34,022 nt of DNA. It comes from Thioalbus denitrificans. GTDB taxonomy: Bacteria > Pseudomonadota > Gammaproteobacteria > DSM-26407. Numbering within the stretch: the first letter of the stretch is position 1; each line of letters starts with the position of its first letter. A model generated the notes under the pieces. The model saw nothing but the letters and a program-made list of their open reading frames with translations, was not told the origin of the DNA and ran no database searches. Of this stretch, positions 1 to 8,327 are shown one piece after another. The stretch lies in contig NZ_QPJY01000009.1 of the NCBI RefSeq assembly GCF_003337735.1, forward strand, positions 133,124-167,145. The letters run 5' to 3'. A program made the translations under genes and the position numbers.

Positions 1-2
1 CG

Positions 3-77
3 GCGTTGCCGGCGCTGCTGAAAGGCTTGTTAACCGCAGATTACGCTGATTTGCGCAGATTTTTCAGTGCATGCTGA
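3..77 (+). CDS. possible 3' end of an upstream gene (partial)
   Basis: Frame 3 is open from the window edge to a TGA at 75-77 and would encode about 24 residues beginning ALPALLKGLL. The second half is read through the 9-bp-period repeat at 35-64, giving a tail like TADYADLRRFF. The first 30 bases are GC-rich like the main chromosome, and the AT-rich patch starts after them, which would fit the end of a chromosomal gene. The piece is too short to assign a family, and another frame also stays open for a while, so this is only a suggestion. Confidence 0.25.
   Translation, partial: ALPALLKGLLTADYADLRRFFSAC
35..64 (+). repeat. 9-bp-period repeat array, single arm
   Basis: Units CGCAGATTA (35-43), CGCTGATTT (44-52) and CGCAGATTT (54-62), the last shifted by one base, followed by a T run. 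This is the same family and orientation as the left arm of the inverted repeat at 8328-8361. No facing arm is visible nearby, so it may be a half element or have its partner outside the window. Confidence 0.75.
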
Positions 78-223
78 TGGCGTGTCGAGATGATGGGCGG
101 CCCGGGCCTTGGGGTGTGTGTCGTTGTTGTAACTGCACCAGTGTTGTGATGAATGGAATATGGCAATTTATTGGCGATATGTGTCAAGTTATCCATTGAT
201 TTGAATTCTTGGAGCTGGAACAC

Positions 224-727
224 ATGTCAGATTTTGAGATGGACCCTATTCTTCCGTTATCCGAGGCGCATATCTTGGCAATCGGACGTGTTACTGCCTA
301 TTTTTCATTGATCGAATCGGGTGCAAATATACTTGTAGCTGAATTTTTGGGGTTGGAATCCAGAGAGGACGCTACTTCACTCACAGCTCATATGATGTTC
401 TCAGTCAAAGTCCAACTTTTGAAAACGTTGGTTAGTACACGGTTTGAAGGCGAAACGGAACTGAAGACGTTGATAGACGAACTTCTCTGCGATATGGAGA
501 GTGCGAATAAATCGCGCAATAGGATCGTCCATGCTCAGTGGTACTACTACTCACCGAAGAATAATAAGTCTGGGGCACTTCGGCAAACAGCGCGGGGGTC
601 AATTAAGACCTCTCTTCAGGGGTTTACGCCAGAGGAAATTAATAGGGTCGCGGGTGAGATGATTGTTGTGTACGGTAAGTTTCAACGCTTTTTAATGAAG
701 AAGAACGGGTTTTTGAGTTTTAGGTAA
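224..727 (+). CDS. HEPN-like hypothetical protein
   Basis: A protein of 167 residues with no family I can name. It is largely helical-looking and contains R98-N99-R-I-V-H103, which fits the R-x4-6-H signature of HEPN-fold proteins, with Asn directly after Arg as in many HEPN ribonucleases. Many HEPN proteins act in toxin-antitoxin or anti-phage systems, but some are non-catalytic, so RNase activity is inference. I chose ATG 224 because GGAG at 211-214 sits 9 bases upstream; an in-frame TTG at 209 would make it 5 residues longer. Codon use is much more AT-rich than in genes after about 1.5 kb, suggesting horizontal acquisition. No nucleotidyltransferase (MNT) partner lies beside it; the next gene encodes an HNH protein 82 bases downstream. 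Confidence 0.6.
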   Translation: MSDFEMDPILPLSEAHILAIGRVTAYFSLIESGANILVAEFLGLESREDATSLTAHMMFSVKVQLLKTLVSTRFEGETELKTLIDELLCDMESANKSRNRIVHAQWYYYSPKNNKSGALRQTARGSIKTSLQGFTPEEINRVAGEMIVVYGKFQRFLMKKNGFLSFR

Positions 728-758
728 GCGCGGTTGCTCTGACTGTGTGTGAGACCCT

Positions 759-778
759 GCCTAATTGAACTGTTAGGC
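759..778. repeat. short inverted repeat between the two island genes
   Basis: GCCTAA (759-764) and TTAGGC (773-778) form a perfect 6-bp stem around an 8-base loop. There is no T run, so it is not a convincing intrinsic terminator. The right half contains GTTAGGC, which matches the R' core of integron attC sites, but the extended L and R arms of an attC are absent. Confidence 0.45.
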
Positions 779-809
779 GTGAGGGAGGCGCAGCAGAAAT
801 CTCAAAGCG

Positions 810-1451
810 ATGAGAGAAGCTGAGATGCTTGAAAGCGAACAGGATCGCCTTTGTCTTAGAGAGCCAATTCCCGAGATTGCTGATGCAGCTCGCTATTTGG
901 ACGCGGCAGTGTCGGCGCACCTTGTCGGACGCACTGAACTAGCCAATGAGCTATTCCTGCTGGCAAATATGCCAGCGGTCAGAGAATGGGCGGAATCCTT
1001 ATGGGGTACAGATAGTCCCTATATAGGATATCGGCCGGTAGATGGTGCTCCACTGGTCGTTCCAAAAGAAGCACGCGTGCCAGTTCGCATGCCCACAGCA
1101 GCCGAAAAGCAGGCGTTACATGAACGTGATGGATTTCATTGTCGCTTTTGCGGCATTCCGGTCATCCGCAAAGAGGTGCGACAGAGAATTCACAGAAAAT
1201 ATCCGAAGGCCGTGCCTTGGGGCTCAACGAACAAATCGCAGCATGCGGCGTTTCAAGCCATGTGGCTACAATATGATCATGTTCTGCCGCACGCGAGAGG
1301 CGGGGACAATAGCTTTTACAACCTGTTGATAACTTGCGCCCCGTGCAACTATGCGCGTTGGAACTATACGTTGGAGGAGGTTGGTCTTGTTGATCCGCGA
1401 GAGCGAGAGCCAATTAGATCGATTTGGGATGGCCTCGAGCGCTTTCGCTAG
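810..1451 (+). CDS. HNH endonuclease
   Basis: A 213-residue protein whose C-terminal half carries a zinc-type HNH nuclease domain. C111-x2-C114 is followed by the core D156-H157 in YDHVLPHARGGDNSFYNLL, and then C176-x2-C179-N180. The four cysteines would form the structural zinc knuckle; D156/H157 and the downstream Asn are the metal and catalytic positions known for the family. The N-terminal 100 residues have no recognisable domain. ATG 810 is the longest start. ATG 825 has a better upstream purine stretch (AGAGAAG) and would remove five residues, so the start is uncertain. The gene lies in the AT-rich patch with the HEPN-like gene. HNH proteins of this size occur in defence islands, phages and as restriction-like nucleases; the biological target cannot be told from sequence. 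Confidence 0.85.
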   Translation: MREAEMLESEQDRLCLREPIPEIADAARYLDAAVSAHLVGRTELANELFLLANMPAVREWAESLWGTDSPYIGYRPVDGAPLVVPKEARVPVRMPTAAEKQALHERDGFHCRFCGIPVIRKEVRQRIHRKYPKAVPWGSTNKSQHAAFQAMWLQYDHVLPHARGGDNSFYNLLITCAPCNYARWNYTLEEVGLVDPREREPIRSIWDGLERFR

Positions 1452-1724
1452 CGTCGATGGATGTGATAGAAGAACGTTTCTGTGAAATAGGGGCCGGCGA
1501 CAAACTGAGAATCGTTACCGCATCCCGGCGCTTCAGTTGCCTGCTCCACTTCTGCCCCGGATGATGACGCCCGACTATCCAGTGCGATCTCCAGTCCCTT
1601 TCCCGGCGGGTTGACTCATCCGCACCCGGGGAACCGGTGTAAACTGCGTCCATGGCTGGTTGCTGCGACCACGGATGTGGGCGGGGTCGCTGCGGCCGCG
1701 GTGCGCACTGGGGATCGTTCGACC

Positions 1725-2357
1725 ATGAATTTCGAGAGCTGGCTGCTGTTCGCTTCCATCGCGTTCATCGCGACCATCACCCCGGGGCCGGCGATCCTGC
1801 TGGCCACTTCCCACAGTCTCGCCTACGGGCTGGGGAGGGCGGTGTTCACGATCCTGGGGAACATCTCGGGGCTGTTCGTGATGTCCTTGCTCTCAGTGGC
1901 GGGTCTCAGCGCCATCATTCTCGGTTCATCCACCGTGTTCACCGCGGTGAAGCTCCTGGGCGCGCTGTACCTGGTGTACCTCGGGCTCAGGCTGTGGCGT
2001 CACGGTTTCCAGGGGCCGGCGCGCACCCGGGAAGCGGTTCGCGGGAGCGCCAGCCCCGGCCGTCTCTACCTCAACGGGCTGGCGGTGGCGCTGAGCAACC
2101 CCAAGGCCATCGCCTTCACCACCGCGCTGTTCCCGCAGTTCATCGACCACCGGCAGGGCCTGGCGATGCAGTTCGGCATTCTCGTGGCCACCTTCATGCT
2201 GCTCTCCTTCGGGTGCCTGTTCGCCTATGCCTACCTGGCCGAGAGCACGAAGAGCCGGCTGGTCAGCTCCATGCCCAGGATCGTGAGCAGGATCTTCGCC
2301 ACGGGCTTCATCGCCTCCGGGGTCGCCCTGGCGGGCGCCTCCCAGAGACACGCGTGA
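1725..2357 (+). CDS. LysE/RhtB family amino-acid exporter
   Basis: A 210-residue inner-membrane protein, the usual length for the RhtB branch of the LysE superfamily. These carriers export amino acids or homoserine-lactone-like compounds using the proton gradient. The diagnostic N-terminal motif FIATITPGPAILLATSHS lies around residues 12-29, and the second conserved block LSNPKAIAFTTALFPQF is in the middle of the protein. About six hydrophobic segments are visible. ATG 1725 gives the family-typical N terminus directly before the first membrane segment; the longer reading from 1611 adds an atypical leader. The gene stands alone. The 273 bases before it (1452-1724) and the 212 after it (2358-2569) show nothing I recognise. 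The substrate cannot be predicted. Confidence 0.9.
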   Translation: MNFESWLLFASIAFIATITPGPAILLATSHSLAYGLGRAVFTILGNISGLFVMSLLSVAGLSAIILGSSTVFTAVKLLGALYLVYLGLRLWRHGFQGPARTREAVRGSASPGRLYLNGLAVALSNPKAIAFTTALFPQFIDHRQGLAMQFGILVATFMLLSFGCLFAYAYLAESTKSRLVSSMPRIVSRIFATGFIASGVALAGASQRHA

Positions 2358-2569
2358 GGGGGCGCCGTCCGCAGCGGCGTGGCATGACGGGACGGGTCGA
2401 CGGCTACCGCATCTCCGGTCGGCTGTTCCCGGCCTCTCCGTGGCCAGTCAGCCCCGTCGAACCGGGGCTGTATTCCGCCGCGGGCGCAGGACGAGACGCA
2501 GTTTCAATCAACGATAATCAACGCAATCCGCGCTAACTCATTTCCTTCCGCATATCCGGCGGAGCCGCC

Positions 2570-3169
2570 TCAGAACGGCCACAGCCACCCGCCGCTGTCG
2601 AGGTTCTCCTCGCAGCCGGCCAGCTGTTGGCGGTAGCGCCCGGCGCGGTCCGCCACCCGGCGGGCGGTCCGCTTCAGCCAGGCCTTGTCGCGCCAGGTGC
2701 CGCGCAGGTAGCCGCCCTGGCCCTCGTGATAGGCGAGGTACTGGCGGTAGGCGTCGTCCTTGGGGATGCCCGCCTCGCGGTGGCTGAGATCGCCGTACCA
2801 GCCGATGAAGTCGGTGACGTCGTCGAAATCGTCCCGGTCGGCGCCGCTGTTGCCGGTGTCGCGCCGGTAGCGCTCCCAGGTCCCGTCGGTGGCCTGGGCA
2901 TAGCCGTAGGCGGAGGAGAGGCGGGTCCAGGGAATCACCCACAGGAGCCTGCCGCGGGGGGTCTTGGCGTCATCCACGAAGCGGGATTCCTGGTGGATGA
3001 TGGCGAGCTGCACGTCGATGGGAACGCCCCAGCGCTCGTAGGAGGCCTTCGCGCTGCGGTACCAGCTGCCCTTCTCCTCGAAGATGGCGCAGCTGTCGTT
3101 GAGGTTGCGGGGTGGGGTGGTGGAGCAGCTCCACAGCAGGAGCGCCTGCACCAGCATCAGCCATCGCAA
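2570..3169 (-). CDS. lipoprotein lytic transglycosylase (SLT domain)
   Basis: A 199-residue predicted outer-membrane lipoprotein. A short hydrophobic signal ends in L-W-S-C15, an acceptable but not ideal lipobox because Trp at -2 is unusual. The SLT fold follows: the catalytic glutamate is E61 in AIIHQESRF, then AYGYAQATDGTWERY, and YHEGQGGY later in the chain. These match the motifs of soluble-lytic-transglycosylase-like enzymes, which cleave the MurNAc-GlcNAc bond and release 1,6-anhydro-muropeptides. The protein is at the short end for such lipoproteins and has no LysM or second domain. It is transcribed in the same direction as the kinase-fusion gene upstream of it (gap 146 bases) but does not look tightly coupled to it. 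Confidence 0.88.
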   Translation of the reverse strand: MRWLMLVQALLLWSCSTTPPRNLNDSCAIFEEKGSWYRSAKASYERWGVPIDVQLAIIHQESRFVDDAKTPRGRLLWVIPWTRLSSAYGYAQATDGTWERYRRDTGNSGADRDDFDDVTDFIGWYGDLSHREAGIPKDDAYRQYLAYHEGQGGYLRGTWRDKAWLKRTARRVADRAGRYRQQLAGCEENLDSGGWLWPF

Positions 3170-3315
3170 TGTCTTCCGTCCCCCCCGGATCGGCGCCGGC
3201 GTTGTCTCTCCCTGGGTGCGATTTCACCGGACGGGGGCGCGCAGGTCAAATACGGCCGGGCTCCTGTCGTCACCCGACCGGGGGTTGATGCCCACCTGAC
3301 GCCGATCCGCGCCCG

Positions 3316-4899
3316 TCAGGCGCCGCCCGGGAGCAGCGCCCGGACCGCCTCCGCCAGCTCCGCGCCGTCGTGGACCCGCTCGGCGTCGGCGTGGACGCTG
3401 CGGGCCCGTTCATTTTCGTCGAGGGGCTCGCGGCTGCCGAGCTGGTGTTCCAGCACCTCCAGGTCGGCCTCGGAGGCGTCGCCGCCGCGCGCCGCGCGCT
3501 CGCTCACCCAGCGGCGCAGGGTGTCCTCGCCGGCCACGCAGTCGAGGATCACGAAGGGCACCCCGAGCCGTCCGGCCAGCTCGGCGAAGAGGCGGCGCTG
3601 GTCGGCCTTGAGGAAGGTGGCGTCCACCAGCGCGGGATAGCCGGCGTCGAGGATGGACTCCGCCAGCCGGGCCAGGTGCCGGTAGGTGTCGAGGGTGGCC
3701 TCGGCGGTGTAGAGCCCGCCGCCCAGCGCCGATTTGGTGCGGGCTCCGGCCTCGAGGCCGAACAGGCGCTTGCGCTCCACGTCGGAGCGCACCCGCACCG
3801 CGCCGAGCTGCTCCACCAGCCCCTGGCTGAGGGTGGTCTTGCCGGAGCCGGAGACGCCGTGGGTGATGATGAGCGCCGGCCGGCCGGGCCGCCCCAGGGC
3901 CTCGGCCAGGTCGGCGTAGCCGCGGTACTTCGCCCGCACCGTGGCCTGCTCGTCGGCGGGGACGTCGGGCTGGGCGAGGCGGATGACCGAGACCTTGGCC
4001 CGCACCATCGCCCGGTAGGCCCGGTAGAAGCGCAGCAGCGCCAGCCCGCCGTAGTCGCCGGTGCGCTCCAGGTAGCCGTTGAGGAAGCGGGCGGCGTAGT
4101 CGGGGCGGCCGCGGTCCATGAGGTCCATGGTGAGGAAGGCCACTTCGCTCACCACGTCGATCCAGCGCAGGTGGTCGTTGAACTCGATGCAGTCGAAGGG
4201 GGTGACGCGATCGCCGATGAGGGCCATGTTGCCCAGGTGCAGGTCGCCGTGGCACTCGCGGATGAAGCCGTCGGCCTTGCGCGCCGCCATGGCCTCGCGG
4301 CGGGCGGCGTACTCCCCCTCGGCCCAGGCCTGCAGCCGATCGAGCTGGGCCAGGTCCTCCGCCGCGTGGAGCAGGGGCCGGATCTGGTCGAAGTTCTGAC
4401 CCACGGGGAAGTACGCCACCTCGGGCGTGCCGAAGTCGGAGCCGGGGTCGGCGGTGGCGATGCCGGCGTGGAAGCCGGCCACCGTGGCGGCGAGCTCGTC
4501 CATCCGTTCCGGCGGCAGTTCGCCGCGGGCGAGCAGCCCGTCCAGCAGCGCCGACTGGTCGAACTGGCGCATCTTCACCGCGTACTCGAACGGCTCGCCG
4601 GCGCCGCCGAGCGCGGGTGCCCCGGGGCTGCCGGTGATGGGCACCGACTCCAGGTAGAGGTCGGGGGCGAGGCGGCGGTTGAGGCGCAGCTCCTCCGCGC
4701 AGAAGCGCCGGCGCCGTTCCAGGGTGGAGAAGTCGAGGAAGCCGAGATCGAGGGGCTTCTTGATCTTGTAGGCGTACTCGCCGGTGAGGAGCACCGAGGA
4801 GATATGGGTCTCCAGCAGCTGGAAGCCGCTGACCGGGTGCGGGTAGAGGGCCGGGTCCTGCAGGGCCTGGAGAAGTCGGCTGTGGCTGCTGCTGTCCAT
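3316..4899 (-). CDS. fused aminoglycoside-phosphotransferase-like / P-loop kinase protein
   Basis: A two-domain cytoplasmic protein of 527 residues. Residues about 30-330 resemble APH/choline-kinase folds: K45 and K47-K48 lie in AYKIKKPLDLGF, and the catalytic loop is H217-G-D219-LHLGN, followed by FDCIEFN. The C-terminal part, from about 340, is an AAA_33/zeta-toxin-like kinase with the Walker A motif GVSGSGKTT at 348-356. The same domain order is known in a widespread bacterial family (COG2187 plus COG0645) whose substrate is not established to my knowledge, so an antibiotic-resistance role should not be assumed. ATG 4899 was chosen because the conserved region begins soon after it; upstream residues in the open frame look non-coding. 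The gene is divergent from the DUF4197 gene across 155 bases. Confidence 0.85.
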   Translation of the reverse strand: MDSSSHSRLLQALQDPALYPHPVSGFQLLETHISSVLLTGEYAYKIKKPLDLGFLDFSTLERRRRFCAEELRLNRRLAPDLYLESVPITGSPGAPALGGAGEPFEYAVKMRQFDQSALLDGLLARGELPPERMDELAATVAGFHAGIATADPGSDFGTPEVAYFPVGQNFDQIRPLLHAAEDLAQLDRLQAWAEGEYAARREAMAARKADGFIRECHGDLHLGNMALIGDRVTPFDCIEFNDHLRWIDVVSEVAFLTMDLMDRGRPDYAARFLNGYLERTGDYGGLALLRFYRAYRAMVRAKVSVIRLAQPDVPADEQATVRAKYRGYADLAEALGRPGRPALIITHGVSGSGKTTLSQGLVEQLGAVRVRSDVERKRLFGLEAGARTKSALGGGLYTAEATLDTYRHLARLAESILDAGYPALVDATFLKADQRRLFAELAGRLGVPFVILDCVAGEDTLRRWVSERAARGGDASEADLEVLEHQLGSREPLDENERARSVHADAERVHDGAELAEAVRALLPGGA

Positions 4900-5054
4900 C
4901 AAGGGGGCGTGCTCCAATGGCTGGATCGGTAGGGGTCGATGGCGAATTTTAACAAATGCGGCTGGCTGTCGTCGGAGTCCGGGGTTAGGTTTACAGGACA
5001 ACCGCCGCGCACCGGGCGAGTGCCCCGGCGGCGGCATTCCGGAAGGAGACGCAG

Positions 5055-5819
5055 ATGGTCATGAAGAGACGCAGGATGGCAATGACAGTTCTGTCCGCAG
5101 CCACGCTGGCGATTGCCATGGGCGCCGTGGCGGGATGGCAGGACACCCTGCGCGGTGTCCTGCAGGGGGGCGGGACCCCGGGTGGCGGTGGCGGCACCGC
5201 CGCGCTCACCCAGGGCGAAATGACCGGCGGCCTCAAGGAGGCGCTGGCCCAGGGGGTGGAGTGGTCGGTCAACGCGCTGGGCCGCGAGGACGGCTTCCTC
5301 GGCGACGAGCGGGTCCGCATTCCCATGCCCAAGCCGTTGCGGATGGTGGAGCAGGGGGCCCGCGCCCTGGGCCAGGACCGCTACGCCGACGAGTTCATCA
5401 CCACCATGAACCGCGCCGCCGAGCAGGCCGTCCCCGAGGCCGCCTCCATCCTGGCCGACGCCATCCGCGCCATGACCGTGCAGGATGCCGCGGGCATCCT
5501 CAACGGGCCGGACGACGCCGCCACCCGCTACTTCCGCCGCACCAGCGGCGAGACCCTGGAGCAGCGGTTCCTGCCCATCGTGCAGGAGGCCACCAGCCGC
5601 ACCGGCGTGACCGTCGCCTACAAGAACCTGGTTGGAAGGGGCGGGGGCATGATGGGCGGGCTGGTTGACACCGGCTCGCTGGATCTCGACCGCTACGTCA
5701 CCGAGAAGGCCATCGACGGCCTGTTCACCTATATCGCCCTGGAAGAGAAGCGCATCCGGGAAAATCCCCTGGCCCGCGGCAGCGACCTGCTGAAGAAGGT
5801 GTTCGGCAGCCTCAACTGA
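5055..5819 (+). CDS. DUF4197 exported protein
   Basis: A 254-residue protein with a basic N terminus (KRRR), a hydrophobic signal segment and A-x-A-like sites before about residue 30, so it is probably periplasmic. The rest matches the DUF4197 family as I remember it: GLKEALAQGVEWSVNALG, VRIPMPKPLRMVEQG, and a C-terminal block VTEKAIDGLFTYIALEEKRIR. The function of the family is unknown. ATG 5055 has a strong AAGGAG eight bases upstream. A glycine-rich linker (GGGTPGGGGG) follows the signal region. A perfect 32-bp palindrome just after the stop probably ends the transcript. Confidence 0.85.
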   Translation: MVMKRRRMAMTVLSAATLAIAMGAVAGWQDTLRGVLQGGGTPGGGGGTAALTQGEMTGGLKEALAQGVEWSVNALGREDGFLGDERVRIPMPKPLRMVEQGARALGQDRYADEFITTMNRAAEQAVPEAASILADAIRAMTVQDAAGILNGPDDAATRYFRRTSGETLEQRFLPIVQEATSRTGVTVAYKNLVGRGGGMMGGLVDTGSLDLDRYVTEKAIDGLFTYIALEEKRIRENPLARGSDLLKKVFGSLN

Positions 5820-5824
5820 GCGTT

Positions 5825-5856
5825 CGTGGGCATCCCCCGCGCGGGGGATGCCCACG
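5825..5856. terminator. perfect 32-bp palindrome, likely terminator-type hairpin
   Basis: The two 16-base halves (5825-5840 and 5841-5856) are exact reverse complements, so the RNA can fold into a 14-bp GC-rich stem with a GCGC loop. It begins six bases after the DUF4197 stop codon. Only GTTT follows, so the U tract of a classical intrinsic terminator is weak. Because it is symmetrical it can act on either strand. Confidence 0.65.
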
Positions 5857-5941
5857 GTTTCCGCACCGCCGGCGGTGCATTCCGGCGCCGTCCCGGTATC
5901 CCTGTCACACAACCCGGACTGCGGCGGGCGCCGTTTGTCCC

Positions 5942-5947
5942 TATACT
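5942..5947 (+). promoter_or_regulatory. -10-like hexamer just before mrcB
   Basis: TATACT matches the sigma70 -10 consensus at five of six positions and ends 8 bases before the mrcB ATG. Transcription from it would begin almost at the start codon. No good -35 hexamer is visible 16-18 bases upstream. Confidence 0.35.
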
Positions 5948-5955
5948 GTTGCGCC

Positions 5956-8316
5956 ATGTCACGACGCACCCCTGCCAAGAAGAAAGGCCGCCGGAAATCC
6001 AGGCGGCGCAGCAACCGTTCCGGGTTCGGCCACCGCCTGGCCGGGCTGCTCCTGAAGCTGTCCCTGGTGGGACTGGTGGCCCTCGGCGGTCTCGTGGTCT
6101 ATGACGACGCGGTCATCCGGGCCCAGTTCGAAGGCAAACGCTGGTCCCTCCCGGCCCAGGTCTACGCCCGCCCCATGGAGCTCTACGCCGGCCGCTACCT
6201 GCGTCCGGAAGAGCTCGGGCGCGAGCTGGAGGCGCTGGGCTATCGCAAGCGCGCGCGTCCCGAGGGCGTGGGCGAGTACAGTGTCGCCGCGGACCGCTAC
6301 GAGGTGCTGACCCGCGGCTTCACCTTCTGGGACGGCCGCGAGCCGTCCCGGCGCATCCGCGTGGGCTTCGACGGCGGCACGGTCTCCAGCCTTCGTGACG
6401 CGGGCACCGGCGGCGGGCTCGGCGTGGTGCGCCTGGAGCCCCAGCGCATCGGCGGCATCTACCCCGCCCACGCCGAGGACCGGGTCCTGGTGCGGCTGGA
6501 CGAGGTGCCGCCGGAGCTGGTGCAGGCGCTGATCGCCGTGGAGGACCGGGCCTTCTACGACCATTTCGGCATCTCCCCGCGCGGCATCGCCCGGGCGCTG
6601 TGGGCCAACATCCGCGCCGGCGGGGTGGTGCAGGGCGGCAGCACCCTGACCCAGCAGCTGGTGAAGAACTTCTTCCTCACCAGCGAGCGCAGCCTCTGGC
6701 GCAAGGGCCAGGAGGCGATCATGGCGCTCCTGCTGGAGTGGCACTACACCAAGGAGGAGATCCTCGAGGCCTACCTCAACGAGGTCTACCTGGGCCAGGA
6801 CGGAACACGTTCCATCCACGGCTTCGGGCTGGCCAGCCAGTTCTACTTCGCCCGTCCGCTGGAGGAGCTCGGCAGCGCCGAATACGCCCTGCTCGCCGGC
6901 CTGGTGCGCGGACCCTCCTACTACAACCCCCGCAAGCACCCGGAGCGGGCCCGGCTGCGCCGCGACAGCGTCATCGACCAGCTGGTGGCCGAGGGCGGGC
7001 TCAGCGCGGAGGCCGGGGCGCAGGCGAAGAAGCGCCCGCTGGGCGTGACGCCCCGGCCCCCCGGCGGCAGCAGCACCTACCCCGCCTTCATCGACCTTGT
7101 GCAGCGCCAGCTCCGGCGCGACTACCGCGACGAGGATCTGACCACCGAGGGGCTGCGCATCTTCACCACGCTGGACCCGCGTGCCCAGCACGCCGCCGAG
7201 CAGGCGCTGGCGGAGCGCCTGAAGGGCATCGAGCGCCAGCGCGGCATGGAGTCCGGGGTGCTGCAGGGATCGCTGGTGGTCTCCACCACCGAGGGCGGCG
7301 AGGTGCTGGCCGTGGTGGGCGGACGCGAGGCCCGCTTCGCGGGCTTCAACCGCGCCCTGGACGCGGTGCGCCCCATCGGGTCGCTGGTCAAGCCCGCGGT
7401 CTACCTGGCCGCGCTCGCCGGCAACCGCTACAGCCTGGCCACGCCCATCGACGATCAGCCCCTGGAGGTGAAATCGAGCGGCGGACAGGTCTGGCGGCCC
7501 CAGAACTACGACAAGCAGAGTCACGGCCAGGTGCCCCTCTACCAGGCCCTGGCCCACTCCTACAACCTGGCCACCGCGCGCCTGGGGATGCAGGTGGGGC
7601 TGCCGCAGGTGGTGGAGATGCTCCACCGCCTGGGGGTGGACCGGAACATCCCCGCCTATCCCTCGGTGCTGCTCGGCGCGCTGGAGCTCTCGCCGCTGGA
7701 GGTGACGCAGGTCTACGAGACCCTGGCGGCGGGGGGATTCCGCACGCCGCTGCGGGCCATCCGCGAGGTGCTGGACGCCGACGGCCAGCCGCTGGGACGC
7801 TACCCGCTGGCCGTGGAGCAGGCGGTGCAGCCGGCCCCGGCGTTCCTGATTACCGCGGCCATGCAGGAGGTGATGCGCTCGGGCACCGGCCGCGGCGCCG
7901 GGGCGCGGCTGGGGGCGTCCATCGCCCCGGCGGGCAAGACCGGGACCACCGACGAGCTGCGTGACAGCTGGTTTGCCGGCTTCACCGGCGACTACCTGGC
8001 GGTGGCCTGGGTGGGCCGCGACGACAACACCTCCGCCGGCCTCACCGGCGCCACCGGGGCGATGCAGGTGTGGGGCGACGTGATGGAGTCGCTCCACCCC
8101 CAGCCCCTGCGGCCGGTGGTGCCCGCCGGCATCAGCTACCGCTGGGTCGACGAACAGGGCCGGCTGAGCGGCTCGGACTGCCCCGGCGCGGTGGAGCTGC
8201 CCTTCGCCGAAGGCACCGTCCCGGTGGAGTACTCCCCCTGCGGCGGCGGCCCGGGCGGCGACCTGCGGGAGTCCGTGGACGGCATGGTGGACTGGTTCCG
8301 CGAGCTGTTCCGCTGA
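5956..8316 (+). CDS. mrcB: penicillin-binding protein 1B (bifunctional class A PBP)
   Basis: A 786-residue inner-membrane enzyme that polymerises lipid II and cross-links the glycan strands. A very basic cytoplasmic tail (residues 1-27) precedes one membrane helix (about 29-50). A UB2H-like region follows (about 65-165), the part that in E. coli PBP1B binds the outer-membrane activator LpoB. The GT51 domain has catalytic E196 in VEDRAFYDHFGIS and GGSTLTQQLVKN. The transpeptidase has S476-x-x-K479, S535-Y-N537 and K661-T-G-T664, so both activities look intact. The length and UB2H-like region favour PBP1B over PBP1A. ATG 5956 starts at the basic tail, but there is no Shine-Dalgarno sequence and a -10-like hexamer lies 8 bases upstream, so the mRNA may be leaderless. 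Confidence 0.94.
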   Translation: MSRRTPAKKKGRRKSRRRSNRSGFGHRLAGLLLKLSLVGLVALGGLVVYDDAVIRAQFEGKRWSLPAQVYARPMELYAGRYLRPEELGRELEALGYRKRARPEGVGEYSVAADRYEVLTRGFTFWDGREPSRRIRVGFDGGTVSSLRDAGTGGGLGVVRLEPQRIGGIYPAHAEDRVLVRLDEVPPELVQALIAVEDRAFYDHFGISPRGIARALWANIRAGGVVQGGSTLTQQLVKNFFLTSERSLWRKGQEAIMALLLEWHYTKEEILEAYLNEVYLGQDGTRSIHGFGLASQFYFARPLEELGSAEYALLAGLVRGPSYYNPRKHPERARLRRDSVIDQLVAEGGLSAEAGAQAKKRPLGVTPRPPGGSSTYPAFIDLVQRQLRRDYRDEDLTTEGLRIFTTLDPRAQHAAEQALAERLKGIERQRGMESGVLQGSLVVSTTEGGEVLAVVGGREARFAGFNRALDAVRPIGSLVKPAVYLAALAGNRYSLATPIDDQPLEVKSSGGQVWRPQNYDKQSHGQVPLYQALAHSYNLATARLGMQVGLPQVVEMLHRLGVDRNIPAYPSVLLGALELSPLEVTQVYETLAAGGFRTPLRAIREVLDADGQPLGRYPLAVEQAVQPAPAFLITAAMQEVMRSGTGRGAGARLGASIAPAGKTGTTDELRDSWFAGFTGDYLAVAWVGRDDNTSAGLTGATGAMQVWGDVMESLHPQPLRPVVPAGISYRWVDEQGRLSGSDCPGAVELPFAEGTVPVEYSPCGGGPGGDLRESVDGMVDWFRELFR

Positions 8317-8327
8317 TTTGGAAAGAG

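Noticed and set aside
759-778. Integron attC site between the HEPN-like and HNH genes
   Set aside because: GTTAGGC matches the R' core, but the facing core is only 20 bases away and there are no L arms or variable terminal structure. Only a short hairpin is supported.
3316-4899. Antibiotic-resistance aminoglycoside phosphotransferase
   Set aside because: The N-terminal domain is APH-like but is fused to a P-loop kinase, as in a widespread housekeeping-type family of unknown substrate. Nothing indicates drug resistance.
3370-4932. Long plus-strand open frame of about 520 codons opposite the kinase-fusion gene
   Set aside because: It is a shadow caused by high GC. The minus-strand frame has clear catalytic motifs, while this one is low-complexity Ala/Gly/Val/Glu.
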